Assembly (NCBI RefSeq): GCF_023897065.1
Contig: NZ_JAMHIV010000019.1
Location: forward strand, 1-64,000
DNA: 64,000 bases
Source of the DNA: Crossiella sp. SN42
GTDB taxonomy: Bacteria > Actinomycetota > Actinomycetes > Mycobacteriales > Pseudonocardiaceae
Reading direction: 5' to 3'
The notes under the pieces are model-generated. The model was not told where the DNA came from. It did no database searches and saw only the letters and a program-made list of their open reading frames with translations. This document shows positions 21,798-29,742 of the stretch, piece by piece. The position numbers and the translations under genes are program-made. Position 1 is the first letter of the stretch, and each line of letters opens with the position of its first letter.

Positions 21798-22286
21798 ATG
21801 GGCGACTACGCCAAGGCGCTGGGTGCCAAGCTCCGCGCGATCCGTCAGCAGCAGGGCCTGTCCCTGCATGGCGTGGAGCAGAAGTCGGGCGGTCGCTGGA
21901 AGGCCGTTGTCGTCGGCTCCTACGAGCGCGGGGACCGTGCCGTCACGGTGCAGAAACTGGCAGAGCTGGCCGACTTCTACGGCGTCCCGGTGGCGGAGCT
22001 GCTGCCGGAGGGCCGCGTCCCCTCGGGCGCCGAGCCGGCCACCAAGATCGTGATCAACCTGGAGCGATTGCAGCAGCTACCAGCGGAGAAGGTCGGTCCG
22101 CTGGCCCGCTACGCCGCGACCATCCAGAGCCAGCGCGGGGACTACAACGGCAAGGTCCTCTCCATCCGGACCGAGGACCTGCGTTCGCTGGCGATCATCT
22201 ACGACATGTCCCCCGGTGAGCTCACCGAGCAGCTCATCGACTGGGGCGTGCTGCCCCCCGAGGCCCGTCCGGCCAAGGAGGACTGA
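21798..22286 (+). CDS. bldD: Developmental regulator BldD, c-di-GMP binding
   Basis: The protein has 162 residues. The N-terminal XRE-type helix-turn-helix (about residues 8-70) includes 'LGAKLRAIRQQQGLSLHGVE' and 'VVVGSYERGDRAVTVQKLAE'. The C-terminal domain carries the c-di-GMP signature RxD-X8-RxxD exactly: Arg113-Gly-Asp115, eight residues, then Arg124-Thr-Glu-Asp127. In Streptomyces, tetrameric c-di-GMP bridges two BldD subunits and represses sporulation genes during growth. The motif implies that the same signal acts here. A strong start with upstream GGAGAAC supports the ATG. Confidence 0.97.
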   Translation: MGDYAKALGAKLRAIRQQQGLSLHGVEQKSGGRWKAVVVGSYERGDRAVTVQKLAELADFYGVPVAELLPEGRVPSGAEPATKIVINLERLQQLPAEKVGPLARYAATIQSQRGDYNGKVLSIRTEDLRSLAIIYDMSPGELTEQLIDWGVLPPEARPAKED

Positions 22287-22636
22287 ACGCCCAGGGACCG
22301 TGTCCTGAGGGTGGCTGTCGTGGAGCCATCACCAGGCCAAGGCTCTGAACTGCGACAACCGTGTCCGCACAGCGACACGGCAGCACCAACGATCGCCCGC
22401 GTGGTGGGAGACTCGACCCCTCCTCGACCTCCCACCACCTCCACCAACCCGGCTGACGACCGTCTCCCCATGCCCCGGCCAGCGTCGCCGCATGTCGCTG
22501 CGGCCCGCCTGTGAACGGGCTGGACTTTCCTGAGCACTCGTCCCGCGTCAGGGTTGATCTCGCCGACCGGCGGCTGTGCCGTGTCGCGATACGCCACTGA
22601 ACGGCTTCCAGTCGCTCCACTTCCCGCCGGAAGGCT
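22287..22636. other. Intergenic stretch after bldD with a possible gene remnant
   Basis: 350 bases without a complete gene. On the minus strand, around 22530-22665, a frame reading 'RQEPAAEAFRREVERLEAVQ' could be the continuation, after a frameshift, of the short frame at 22637-22819. The rest shows no coding pattern I can support. Confidence 0.35.
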
Positions 22637-22819
22637 TCAGCAGCAGGCTCCTGCCGGTAGCGCGTGCGCGCGGACCTGTCTGGCGATCTCCGGCACGACC
22701 TCCAGCCAGACCGCGGACGCCGTGGCCACGCTGACGAGCGGGGTGGGATCGGCCCGGCTTGACGCCACCTGCAGCCCCTGAGCCGCGTGAACTTCGCCGG
22801 TCGTGTTACTGGAGCTCAT
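22637..22819 (-). CDS. Small hypothetical protein, possibly a truncated gene
   Basis: A 60-codon frame starts 32 bases past the stop of the 22851 gene, in the same direction. Third codon positions are mostly G or C (for example the run coding 'PTPLVSVATASAVWLEVVPE'), as expected for real genes here. A different frame just downstream encodes the helical stretch 'EAFRREVERLEAVQ', so the original gene may have been longer and lost a frame near 22650-22670. It is not recognised. It could be a small partner of the type VII-like protein before it, or debris. Confidence 0.35.
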   Translation of the reverse strand: MSSSNTTGEVHAAQGLQVASSRADPTPLVSVATASAVWLEVVPEIARQVRAHALPAGACC

Positions 22820-22850
22820 CGATGGGTTCGCCCTGCTCCACCTGGCATCG

Positions 22851-23639
22851 TCACCGGTTGAGGGACCAATCGGCGTCGCCATCCTTGACACTGCCATCGT
22901 TGTAGGTGCCGGTGGACGGGTCCGGCCATTTGCCGCCGGGAAAGAAGCTGTTGTCGACCGCCTCGCCTTTGAGGCTGACCAGGTTCTGCGCCTGACCGCC
23001 CAGGAAGGTGACCAGCGCACCAAGCATTGTCATGAGCGTCGTCGTGGTAAAGCTGATCTCGCCCAGGATGAGTGCGAGGCCGGCCCATGAGAAGACAGCG
23101 GAGCCGAACGCCGCGATGGCAACCACAACGGCAGCGATGACCTTCGCCAGGAGCAGACTGATTCCCACGTAGAAAGCCAGCCCGGCTCCCGCGCTGAGCA
23201 TCAACGCGGTCGAGGTCTTGTCAGCGATGGTGGCAATCTTGTTTGCGGCGTCGCCCTGAGGTTTGATGTTGGCCTTGTAGGCTGTTGCCGCCTGGCCGAT
23301 CCAGGAGTTGGCCGCGGGCATCGCCTCGGGCTTCAGCTGGCCGACGACGTTGGTGGCACGGCCCCGAACGTCCTGCCACTCCAGGGAGTAGGCGAAGAAG
23401 TACAGCGGAGCGGCGACGCCGACTGCGATGTCCTTGACCAGCACGCAGAAGTGGTATCCCGCACTGTAGATCTGCTCGGCGCACCACTCGATGGCATCCC
23501 GTAGAAACTCCGGCATCATCGCCACCTGGGGCTGCGTGCGAATCGCCATGCGGAGGCCGGCCAGTTGAACCTCCAAGTCGTCGATCCCCTTGTCCACCTT
23601 CGCCTTCACCGCGTTGAACTGTGCCGGACTGAAAGCCAT
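22851..23639 (-). CDS. WXG100-like protein with C-terminal membrane segments
   Basis: The protein has 262 residues. An N-terminal helical part (residues 1-60) and the segment 'SWIGQAATAYK' with Trp113-x-Gly115 resemble a WXG100-type helical hairpin. Three hydrophobic segments follow at about 146-165, 166-193 and 198-215. The tail is polar and Gly/Asp-rich with 'PGGKWPDPSTGTYNDG'. This layout recalls type VII secretion substrates that carry membrane segments, but no toxin domain is recognisable. The start 'MAFSPAQFN' was chosen at 23639, 17 bases after the stop of the small partner at 23656. It probably belongs to one operon with the three genes upstream. Confidence 0.75.
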   Translation of the reverse strand: MAFSPAQFNAVKAKVDKGIDDLEVQLAGLRMAIRTQPQVAMMPEFLRDAIEWCAEQIYSAGYHFCVLVKDIAVGVAAPLYFFAYSLEWQDVRGRATNVVGQLKPEAMPAANSWIGQAATAYKANIKPQGDAANKIATIADKTSTALMLSAGAGLAFYVGISLLLAKVIAAVVVAIAAFGSAVFSWAGLALILGEISFTTTTLMTMLGALVTFLGGQAQNLVSLKGEAVDNSFFPGGKWPDPSTGTYNDGSVKDGDADWSLNR

Positions 23640-23655
23640 CGCGACGTCTCCCCCT

Positions 23656-23970
23656 TCAGTAAAGACCCTTGATCTTGTGCAGGTTGGCGGCCTCTTCCTG
23701 CTCGTAGGTGTTGGCCACCTGGCGCAGGGTGTTCGCGACCTCACCTATCCGCTCGACGCCCTCGGTCGACCTGCCGACCACCTGGTCGATCACATCGGTG
23801 TAGGTGTCGAAGACGAGTTGAAACACCCCCGCCTGTATCCGGTTGAGACGCATGGCCTCTGCCATCGAGGCGATCTTGCCCAATTCGCCAGCCTGCGCGT
23901 CCCACACGCCGGCTTCGTTGCGCAGTGCCGCGGTCGCGGCGCGGATGTGGTCCGCGGTCGGCGGTGCCAT
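23656..23970 (-). CDS. ESX/EspC-type type VII secretion protein
   Basis: This 104-residue, all-helical protein has the size and pattern of WXG100/EspC-like substrates. A single Trp (Trp23, in 'AGVWDAQAGEL') sits where the hairpin turn element lies, although the third position is Ala instead of Gly. Near the C-terminus 'TYEQEEA' (Tyr89 to Glu93) fits the YxxxD/E secretion signal. It lies between the YbaB-like gene and the membrane-segment protein, and partner proteins of this kind are usually secreted as heterodimers. No EccC or other secretion machinery gene is in the window. Confidence 0.78.
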   Translation of the reverse strand: MAPPTADHIRAATAALRNEAGVWDAQAGELGKIASMAEAMRLNRIQAGVFQLVFDTYTDVIDQVVGRSTEGVERIGEVANTLRQVANTYEQEEAANLHKIKGLY

Positions 23971-23983
23971 ACCAGTTGGCCCT

Positions 23984-24721
23984 TCAGTCGAGGAGGCGGT
24001 CTGGGCTGTTCAGCAGCGCCACGGTCTCGGCCAGCATGGCGTCCACCCTGGCCATCGGATCCGTCCGTGACTTGCGCTGCGAGTTCTCCAGCGCTTCTTT
24101 GGCCATCTGGAGGGCCTCGCCGAGTGCGTTCATCAGCCGGGCGGCGGTCTGATCGGCTACCCAGCGCGGGTCCGCTGTGCAGGAGACCAGCCCACCCGGG
24201 GACAGGGCGAGCGCGAGCTTGCCGGACCGATCGGTACCGGTCGCATCAGGACTGTCGGTTTCCGAGGCCAAGGAGTCGAGCTTGTCGAAGGTCTTGAGCG
24301 CGTCTTCGGCAACCACGTCCAGCGATCGAGGCGACCCGAAGTCGGAGAGCCGGTGAGCTGGGGGCGGCGCCGACACTCGTCCGGTTGTACCCGGTGCCGC
24401 TTTCAGTTGATCGAGCTGGTTCTTCCAGCCGTCCGTGGCCAACGTCTCCGACCAGGTAGTCATCCGCTGCCTGATCGCTGCCTGGAACGCCTCCAGCAGC
24501 GCCGCCCCGAAGGCTTCCGCCCGGAGTCGGCGTGCCCAGTCGTTGTGCACACGGAAGGAGGCAGGCAGGCCGTCTGGTCCCACCGTGACCTGGACCGTCC
24601 CGCTGGTGTCGGAGCCCTCCGCCTGGCGAGGCATGGCTACCTCGGCGTCACGCAGCAGCGCCTGCATCGCCGCGGTCTGGTGCTGGAGCTGCGCGAGTTT
24701 CGAAAGCAGCTCATCGCTCAT
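23984..24721 (-). CDS. YbaB/EbfC-like protein of the type VII-like island
   Basis: The protein has 245 residues. An N-terminal coiled-coil start 'MSDELLSKLAQLQHQTAAMQ' leads into 'SGTVQVTVGPDGLPASFRV', which resembles the YbaB/EbfC DNA-binding-family fold. In actinobacteria such domains often appear next to type VII secretion genes. A Pro/Ser-rich linker follows, then a second copy-like region near residue 170 ('GKLALALSPGGLVSCTADP'). The ATG at 24721 overlaps the upstream membrane protein stop as ATGA. The function is unknown; a role as substrate or chaperone is inferred from context. Confidence 0.72.
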   Translation of the reverse strand: MSDELLSKLAQLQHQTAAMQALLRDAEVAMPRQAEGSDTSGTVQVTVGPDGLPASFRVHNDWARRLRAEAFGAALLEAFQAAIRQRMTTWSETLATDGWKNQLDQLKAAPGTTGRVSAPPPAHRLSDFGSPRSLDVVAEDALKTFDKLDSLASETDSPDATGTDRSGKLALALSPGGLVSCTADPRWVADQTAARLMNALGEALQMAKEALENSQRKSRTDPMARVDAMLAETVALLNSPDRLLD

Positions 24722-25152
24722 GGCCGTTTCCTTCCGGTGGAGTCGTGCGAAGCGGGCGGGGCGCCGACTACCCGGTGGGCTGCGCGCAGGAGCGGGAGCA
24801 TGATGAACGCACCACCGAACAGGAGATATGACAGACCTGCACCGGTGAGCTGGGAGGCAATCGCCAACCCCCATGCGGCGATAGCCGTCAACCACAGCAG
24901 CACCACGGTGGCGATCCGCGTCCGCCTGGATGTCCGCGCCGACAGACCCGTGAGCACCGCCCCCGCGGCCAGCGCCACCATCACCGCCACGACGATCAAT
25001 CGTGAACCGGCCGGACCGAACGGCGCTTCACTGGCCGCGATCGGACTGATGGACCAGACGACCAGGCCAGTCGCGAACAGGATCTCGGCGATCACCACGA
25101 CGATCAGCGCGTCACGATGTTCGGCTCGGGCTCTTCGGTCGGCACTGGGCAT
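24718..25152 (-). CDS. Four-helix membrane protein, type VII-like island
   Basis: This 144-residue protein has four predicted membrane helices: 'ALIVVVIAEILFATGLVVW', 'LIVVAVMVALAAGAVLTGL', 'IATVVLLWLTAIAAWGLAI' and 'LSYLLFGGAFIMLPLLRAA'. The short basic N-terminus 'MPSADRRARAEHRDA' and the Arg-rich loop suggest cytoplasmic ends. I chose the ATG at 25152, preceded by GGGGAGACC. A GTG further upstream is possible. It is the first intact gene of the run 25152 to 22851 and is coupled to the YbaB-like gene. It is not recognised as a named family. Confidence 0.7.
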   Translation of the reverse strand: MPSADRRARAEHRDALIVVVIAEILFATGLVVWSISPIAASEAPFGPAGSRLIVVAVMVALAAGAVLTGLSARTSRRTRIATVVLLWLTAIAAWGLAIASQLTGAGLSYLLFGGAFIMLPLLRAAHRVVGAPPASHDSTGRKRP

Positions 25153-25219
25153 GCGGTCTCCCCTCCCAAGCGAGTTCCATTCCCCGCCGAGCTCACCAAC
25201 CACCGTCCGCGGCGTGGTG

Positions 25220-25550
25220 TCAGTCTCGGCGAACGCCCAGCTCCCCCAGGTAGCCCTTCGCGCGGTTGACGTAGGAGTCGGAGGCTACGACCGGCGTCTC
25301 GTCCAGCACCTTGCTGACCGGGTCATGTCGCACAGGGTCAGTTCGCATGTCGCGCGTATGCGTCGAGTTCCCTGGCCGACCACTTGGCCTCGTCTTGGAC
25401 GACCCTGGCGATCTGCGGGCATTGTCCTTGTTGACCTTGAAGTCCGGCTCCGCCGTCGGCTGCCAGAGACACACTGGTGCCCCGGTCCCGTTCCCCTCGT
25501 GCACGATCTGCCCCCTTGTACGCGTCCCCGTACAGACAGTCACCGTACAC
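25220..25550 (-). pseudogene. Degraded WXG100-like (type VII-associated) gene
   Basis: Coding character jumps between two frames on the minus strand. One frame gives 'PTAEPDFKVNKDNA'. Near 25410-25420 it switches to the next frame with 'QIARVVQDEAKWSARELDAY'. Near 25340 it returns to the first frame with 'DPVSKVLDETPVVASDSYVN' and 'RAKGYLGELG'. Joined, these pieces resemble the actinobacterial family that begins FxVNxDN and has a central DPVSxD and DSYVxRA element, found beside type VII loci. The two frame breaks indicate a decayed gene or sequencing errors. Confidence 0.45.
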
Positions 25551-25606
25551 GGGGCCGTCCGCGACTACGCAAGTGTCGAGTCCGCACCACCCACCCCGTC
25601 ACCGCC

Positions 25607-26215
25607 TCAGGCCGCCCCGCGCGCCAGTGCACGCTGGACCCGCGCCGCGGCCTGCGGCAGACGTAGCTGGAGCACCGAGCCCTCGGCGAAGGTGATCTCC
25701 AGGACCCTCGGCATCGGCACTCCCCGGCCGGCGAACGGCGCGCGCACCCCGGCGATCCGCCCCGCGGGCAGGTCCAGGCCGGTGGTGAACACCGTGGCCG
25801 GGTTCTTGGGCTGGAACAACTTGGTCGGGTAGACGACCGCGACCCGCTGGTCGGTGAGGACCAGGCGGGCTTCGCCCCGGCTGTGCGCGAGGTGGTCGGC
25901 CAGCCGGATCGCGTCGGCGGCCGGGTCGGTGGCGGCGGCCCAGTAGCCGATGGTGGGGTCCTCGGCCCAGTCCTCGGCGGGCGCGGGGCTGGTGGCGGTG
26001 ATCTTCGCGGGCAGCGGCCAGCGGTGGCGGCCGAGGTCCAGTTCCGGCATCGCGGAGATCGGTTCGTGCGGCAGGCGGGTCTGCCCGGCGAGCCAGGCGC
26101 AGACGTAGCCGCGCACCGGTGGGCAGCCCAGCAGCAGCCGCTCCCCCGGCCGGATCCAGAACTGGGTGAGCTCCGCCTCGACGATCTTGTCCTCGGGGTC
26201 CAGTGGCTTGGTCAT
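25607..26215 (-). CDS. Hypothetical protein with PH-like features, partner of the 26212 gene
   Basis: The protein has 202 residues. The C-terminal half, with 'ARLVLTDQRVAVVYPTKLF', 'LPAGRIAGVRAPF' and 'VLEITFAEGSVLQLRLP', follows the beta-strand pattern of bacterial PH-like domains (LTxxRxxVV, then IxxVR, then a strand ending in a helix). The N-terminal half has 'GERLLLGCPPVRGYVCAWLA' and is not recognised. The start overlaps the stop of 26212 as ATGA, so the two proteins are made together. No signal peptide or membrane segment is visible. Function unknown. Confidence 0.7.
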   Translation of the reverse strand: MTKPLDPEDKIVEAELTQFWIRPGERLLLGCPPVRGYVCAWLAGQTRLPHEPISAMPELDLGRHRWPLPAKITATSPAPAEDWAEDPTIGYWAAATDPAADAIRLADHLAHSRGEARLVLTDQRVAVVYPTKLFQPKNPATVFTTGLDLPAGRIAGVRAPFAGRGVPMPRVLEITFAEGSVLQLRLPQAAARVQRALARGAA

Positions 26216-26964
26216 CGCGCCCCGTTCGTCAGCTCGACCACGCGGGCGGCGAGCTCGGGGTCGGCCAGCCGGAAGTCGACGCCGGAACCGTCCACAAGGG
26301 ACACTCGCAGGCAGGGTTCGCGCTTGCGGTCCACCGCGTGCACCGCGGCAATCCGCTGGCGGGGGATCTCGGCGAGCGGGACGAGGTCGGGCACGGGCAC
26401 AGGTTCGCCTTCCACGTGAGACCCATAAGTTCGGCGGGTGTCGGCGACAATCTTGGCGATGTCCCGGCCGACGTCGAGCAGTCCCTTGCCGAAGCCGGTG
26501 GCCTTGCCCAGCAGTGAGCGGGTCTGCGGGGCGGGCCCGGGTTCCGGCGGCGGTTCGGGTGCGGGGCGGGGGCCGAGCACGGCGAGCCGGGTGCTGGTCA
26601 GCATCCACAGCCTGCCCACCCTCTTCCCCGGCGCCACGCCGAGCCGCGCGACGGTGGCTTCGGCCAGGCAGCCGGGCCGGGGCCCGAAGATCAGGTGGTC
26701 GGCTTCCGGTGGCTTGTCGCTGCTGCTGTCGTTGCCGCCGCCGAGCAGCACCTCGCCGATCCCGGTGAGCACGAACCCGCCCACGCCCCTGCCGACCGCG
26801 CCGACGCCTCGGACCAGGGCGTTCTTGCGTGGCTGGCCGAGTGGGTCGAGGCCGTCGACGTCGTAGTAGAAGACCTGGCCGCGGACGGCCCAGAGCAGCC
26901 GTTCGCCCGGTTGGCAGTGCTGCCGGGCGAGCAGTCCTGGCCCGAGTGGCCGGGAGAAGTCCAT
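26212..26964 (-). CDS. Hypothetical protein with PH-like features
   Basis: The protein has 250 residues. 'GERLLWAVRGQVFYYDVDG' near the start, 'GRLWMLTSTRLAVLG' in the middle and 'PLAEIPRQRIAAVHAVD' with 'CLRVSLVDGSGVDFRLAD' near the end together resemble a bacterial PH-like domain split by insertions. These are a glycine-rich hydrophobic segment (about residues 53-76) that could touch a membrane and a Pro-rich linker (PEPPPEPGP). It is the first gene of a coupled pair with 25607. The next gene upstream (nusB end) is separated by a terminator. Function unknown. Confidence 0.7.
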   Translation of the reverse strand: MDFSRPLGPGLLARQHCQPGERLLWAVRGQVFYYDVDGLDPLGQPRKNALVRGVGAVGRGVGGFVLTGIGEVLLGGGNDSSSDKPPEADHLIFGPRPGCLAEATVARLGVAPGKRVGRLWMLTSTRLAVLGPRPAPEPPPEPGPAPQTRSLLGKATGFGKGLLDVGRDIAKIVADTRRTYGSHVEGEPVPVPDLVPLAEIPRQRIAAVHAVDRKREPCLRVSLVDGSGVDFRLADPELAARVVELTNGAR

Positions 26965-26991
26965 CGCCGCCTGTCCCCCTGGGGTCGGACG

Positions 26992-27030
26992 CGCCGCAGG
27001 GGCGCCCCGGTCCGGGACGCCCCTGCGGCG
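26992..27030 (-). terminator. Hairpin terminator after nusB
   Basis: Perfect 13-base arms CGCCGCAGGGGCG and CGCCCCTGCGGCG with a 13-base loop lie 20 bases after the nusB stop. No U-tract follows. Confidence 0.8.
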
Positions 27031-27049
27031 GGTTGGCTCTGGTGCCGCC

Positions 27050-27475
27050 TCAGCCGTTGTTGGCGGCGCGCAGGTGGTCGGCGATGCCGGCGATCCGGCC
27101 GAGCACGCCGTTGACGAACCGCGGGGAGTCGTCGGTGGAGAGCGCCTTGGCCAGTTCGATCGCCTCGTCGATGGCGACCGCGTCGGGCACGTCGGTGGCC
27201 CACAGCAGCTCGAACAGGCCCAGTCGCAGCACCGCCCGGTCGACCGCGGGCATCCGGGACAGGCTCCAGCCCTCGGAGTGCTCGATGATCAGCTCGTCGA
27301 TGCGGTCACGGTGGCTGGTGACGCCTTCCACCAGGGTGACGGTGTAGTCGTTGACCGGCGGCACGTCCGGCGAGCCGACCCGGCCGGAGAGCAGCGTGAC
27401 CGGGTCGAGGCCGCGCTGGTCGGCCTCGAACAGGACGTCCACCGCGCGCTTGCGGGCTTTGCTCCTGGCGCCCAT
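27050..27475 (-). CDS. nusB: Transcription antitermination factor NusB
   Basis: This 141-residue all-helical RNA-binding protein acts in rRNA antitermination with NusE (S10). The N-terminus '[20 protein letters not shown]' holds the Arg-rich RNA-binding motif. 'MPAVDRAVLRLGLFELLWA' and 'VAIDEAIELAKALSTDDSPR' with 'FVNGVLGRIA' are family signatures. The ATG at 27475 overlaps the efp stop by one base (TGATG). The longer open frame upstream is a shadow of efp. It is the last gene of pepQ-efp-nusB, followed by a strong hairpin. Confidence 0.96.
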   Translation of the reverse strand: MGARSKARKRAVDVLFEADQRGLDPVTLLSGRVGSPDVPPVNDYTVTLVEGVTSHRDRIDELIIEHSEGWSLSRMPAVDRAVLRLGLFELLWATDVPDAVAIDEAIELAKALSTDDSPRFVNGVLGRIAGIADHLRAANNG

Positions 27476-28038
27476 CAGGAGTTGACGCGTCCGAGGTAGC
27501 GCCCGTCCCTGGTGTCCACCTTGACCTTCTCGCCGGTGGAGACGAACAGCGGGACCTGGATCTCCGCGCCGGTCTCCAGGGTGGCCGGCTTGGTGCCGCC
27601 GGTGGAGCGGTCGCCCTGCAGGCCGGGGTCGGTGTGCTGGATGACCAGCTCGACCGAGGCGGAGAGCTCCACGTACAGCGGGGCGCCCTCGTGCGAGGCG
27701 ACCATCGCGTTGGAGTTCTCCAGCAGGTACTTCGCGGCGTCGCCGACGACGGCTTCGCTGACCGGGATCTGGTCGTAGGTGTCCAGGTCCATGAACACGA
27801 ACTCGCTGCCCTCGCGGTAGAGGTAGGTCATCTCGCGACGGTCGACGGTGGCGGTGTCGACCTTCACGCCCGCGTTGAAGGTCTTGTCCACCACCTTGCC
27901 GGAGAGCACGTGCTTGAGCTTGGTCCGCACGAACGCGGGGCCCTTGCCCGGCTTGACGTGCTGGAACTCGACGACCGTCCAGAGCTGGTTTTCGATCTTC
28001 AGAACCAGCCCGTTTTTGAGGTCGTTGGTCGTGGCCAC
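27475..28038 (-). CDS. efp: Translation elongation factor P
   Basis: This 187-residue factor relieves ribosome stalling at polyproline. Domain I has '[20 protein letters not shown]' and the conserved loop '[15 protein letters not shown]', with Lys where E. coli EF-P carries beta-lysine. Domains II and III follow with 'LPLPLF'-equivalent '[19 protein letters not shown]' and '[12 protein letters not shown]'. No modification genes (epmA, epmB, ymfI) are nearby. It sits between pepQ and nusB. Confidence 0.97.
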   Translation of the reverse strand: MATTNDLKNGLVLKIENQLWTVVEFQHVKPGKGPAFVRTKLKHVLSGKVVDKTFNAGVKVDTATVDRREMTYLYREGSEFVFMDLDTYDQIPVSEAVVGDAAKYLLENSNAMVASHEGAPLYVELSASVELVIQHTDPGLQGDRSTGGTKPATLETGAEIQVPLFVSTGEKVKVDTRDGRYLGRVNS

Positions 28039-28079
28039 GGTAAGGGGATCTCCTGTTGTCGTGAACGAGGTTCGTGCGG

Positions 28080-29174
28080 CTAGACGACCACAAGATCCTT
28101 AGTGGTCAGGGTGAGCAGCTCGGGCGCGCCCTCGCGCACCACGAGCGTGTCCTCGATGCGGACGCCGCCCCGACCGGACAGGTACACGCCAGGTTCGACG
28201 GTGACCGCCATGCCGGCGGTCAGTGTACCTACGCCCAGCTTGGACAGGCTCGGAGCCTCGTGGATCTCGAGTCCGACGCCGTGGCCGAGGCCGTGCAGGA
28301 ACCGCTCGCCGTGCCCAGCGGCCTCGATGACCTCGCGCGCGGCGGCGTCCACCGCGGCGACCTCCACACCGGGGGCCAGCGCGGCCCGCCCGGCCGCCTG
28401 CGCGGCCGCGACCAGCTCGTAGAGCTCCCGCTGCCAGTCGGCGGCGCGGCCGAGGACGAGGGTGCGGGTCATGTCGGAGTGGTAGCCGCCGAACCGCGCG
28501 CCGAAGTCGAGTTTGACCAGGTCACCGGATTCCAGCACGGTGTCGGTGGGCCGGTGGTGCGGGACCGCGGAGTTGGCCCCGGCGGCCACGATGGTCTCGA
28601 AGGAGGGTCCGGCCGCGCCGTGTTCGACCATCCGGTCCTCCAGCTCCCGCCCGACCTCCTTCTCAGTGCGGCCGGGCCGGAGCCCGCCGTGGGAGATCAG
28701 GTCGGCCAGGGCCCGGTCGGCGGCCGCGCAGGCCATCCGCAGCGCCTCGACCTCGTCCTCGTCCTTGACCAGCCGCAGCTTCTCCACCAGCTTGGGCGCC
28801 CTGGTCAGCTCGATCTTCCCGGCCGCCGCGGCGAGGGTGTCGTAGCCGTCCACGGTGACGTGGTGGCTCTCGAACCCGACCCGCCCGGCCCCGAAGGCGG
28901 CCAGCAGCGCCACGTCACAGGGCCGGTCGATGCGCCGTTCCAGGTCGGGGACCTGGGCCGCGGACTGGGTGAGGTAGCGCCCGTCGGTGCAGAACAGGCT
29001 GCCGCGCTCCTCGGCGGGGTCGTCGGCCGCGGCGACGAGCAGGGCGGCGTTGGAGCCGGTGAAGCCGGTGAGGTAGCGGACGTTGAGCAGGTTGGTGACC
29101 AGCATGGCGTCCAGCTGCCGGGCGCGCAGTTCAGTGCGCAGCGCGGCACGGCGACGGGCGTGCGACTCGGGCAT
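28080..29174 (-). CDS. pepQ: Xaa-Pro dipeptidase/aminopeptidase (M24B)
   Basis: This 364-residue metallopeptidase cleaves peptide bonds next to proline. The C-terminal pita-bread domain has all five metal ligands: Asp in '[10 protein letters not shown]' and '[12 protein letters not shown]', His in '[14 protein letters not shown]', and Glu in 'VTVEPGVYL' and 'VRIEDTLVV'. The N-terminal creatinase-like domain begins at '[20 protein letters not shown]'. It is the first gene of pepQ-efp-nusB and is divergent from the small membrane protein at 29215, with a 40-base shared promoter region. Confidence 0.95.
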   Translation of the reverse strand: MPESHARRRAALRTELRARQLDAMLVTNLLNVRYLTGFTGSNAALLVAAADDPAEERGSLFCTDGRYLTQSAAQVPDLERRIDRPCDVALLAAFGAGRVGFESHHVTVDGYDTLAAAAGKIELTRAPKLVEKLRLVKDEDEVEALRMACAAADRALADLISHGGLRPGRTEKEVGRELEDRMVEHGAAGPSFETIVAAGANSAVPHHRPTDTVLESGDLVKLDFGARFGGYHSDMTRTLVLGRAADWQRELYELVAAAQAAGRAALAPGVEVAAVDAAAREVIEAAGHGERFLHGLGHGVGLEIHEAPSLSKLGVGTLTAGMAVTVEPGVYLSGRGGVRIEDTLVVREGAPELLTLTTKDLVVV

Positions 29175-29214
29175 GAGTGGAGCCTACGGTGCCCGCGCGA
29201 TACTGTGCGCCCTC

Positions 29215-29610
29215 ATGCGGACCTGGGTGTGGCGGGCACTGGTGCTGGCGCTGCTGCACGCCGCCGCGCAGACCGCGGTGGCCGCCATCCGGATCCACAA
29301 CCCCCCGGCCACCACCCTCGCCCAGATCCTCACCCTGAGTTTCCTGGTGGCCCTGACCCTGGCCTGGGGCACGGTCGACGGCCGCCGCCGCCCAGCCTGC
29401 GCGATGACCTGGTTCTACACCGGCCTGCTGGCCGGCCCCATCGCCGGTTTGCTGGGCGTGCTGGCCCAGTCCACCCTGCTGGACGCCACCGGCCTGGAGT
29501 CCCTGGGCACCGCGATGACCGGCGGCGCGGCCTTCACCGCCCTGCTCATCGCGGCCCCAGCCCTGCTGGGCACCGTCCTGGGCCGCCGCCCCAGCCACCC
29601 AGCGACCTGA
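29215..29610 (+). CDS. Small four-helix membrane protein (Rv2536-like, B-4DMT type)
   Basis: This 131-residue protein consists almost entirely of hydrophobic helices: 'WRALVLALLHAAAQTAVAAI', 'LAQILTLSFLVALTLAWGTV', 'WFYTGLLAGPIAGLLGVLA' and 'AFTALLIAAPALLGTVLG'. A comparable gene lies beside pepQ and aroQ in mycobacteria (Rv2536) and is annotated in databases as a B-4DMT family transporter. Transport itself is not shown. I chose the ATG at 29215, because upstream in-frame starts lie inside the divergent pepQ. It is convergent with the frameshifted acetyltransferase. Confidence 0.82.
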   Translation: MRTWVWRALVLALLHAAAQTAVAAIRIHNPPATTLAQILTLSFLVALTLAWGTVDGRRRPACAMTWFYTGLLAGPIAGLLGVLAQSTLLDATGLESLGTAMTGGAAFTALLIAAPALLGTVLGRRPSHPAT

Positions 29611-29680
29611 CCCAGCCGGTCTGCCCCAGCCGGTCTGCCCCAGCCCGTCTGACCCTGCCCGCATGTCCCAGCCCGCCTGC
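29611..29680. repeat. 14-base tandem repeat, five units
   Basis: Five consecutive 14-base units: cccagccggtctgc twice exactly, then cccagcccgtctga, ccctgcccgcatgt and cccagcccgcctgc. A sixth, weaker unit follows. The array begins right after the stop of the 29215 gene, in the convergent intergenic region. Confidence 0.85.
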
Positions 29681-29742
29681 TCCAGCCCAACCACAGCCCC
29701 GCCGCGCCCGGCCCAGTCCGCGGGTCGGCCCCCCGTCGCCGG

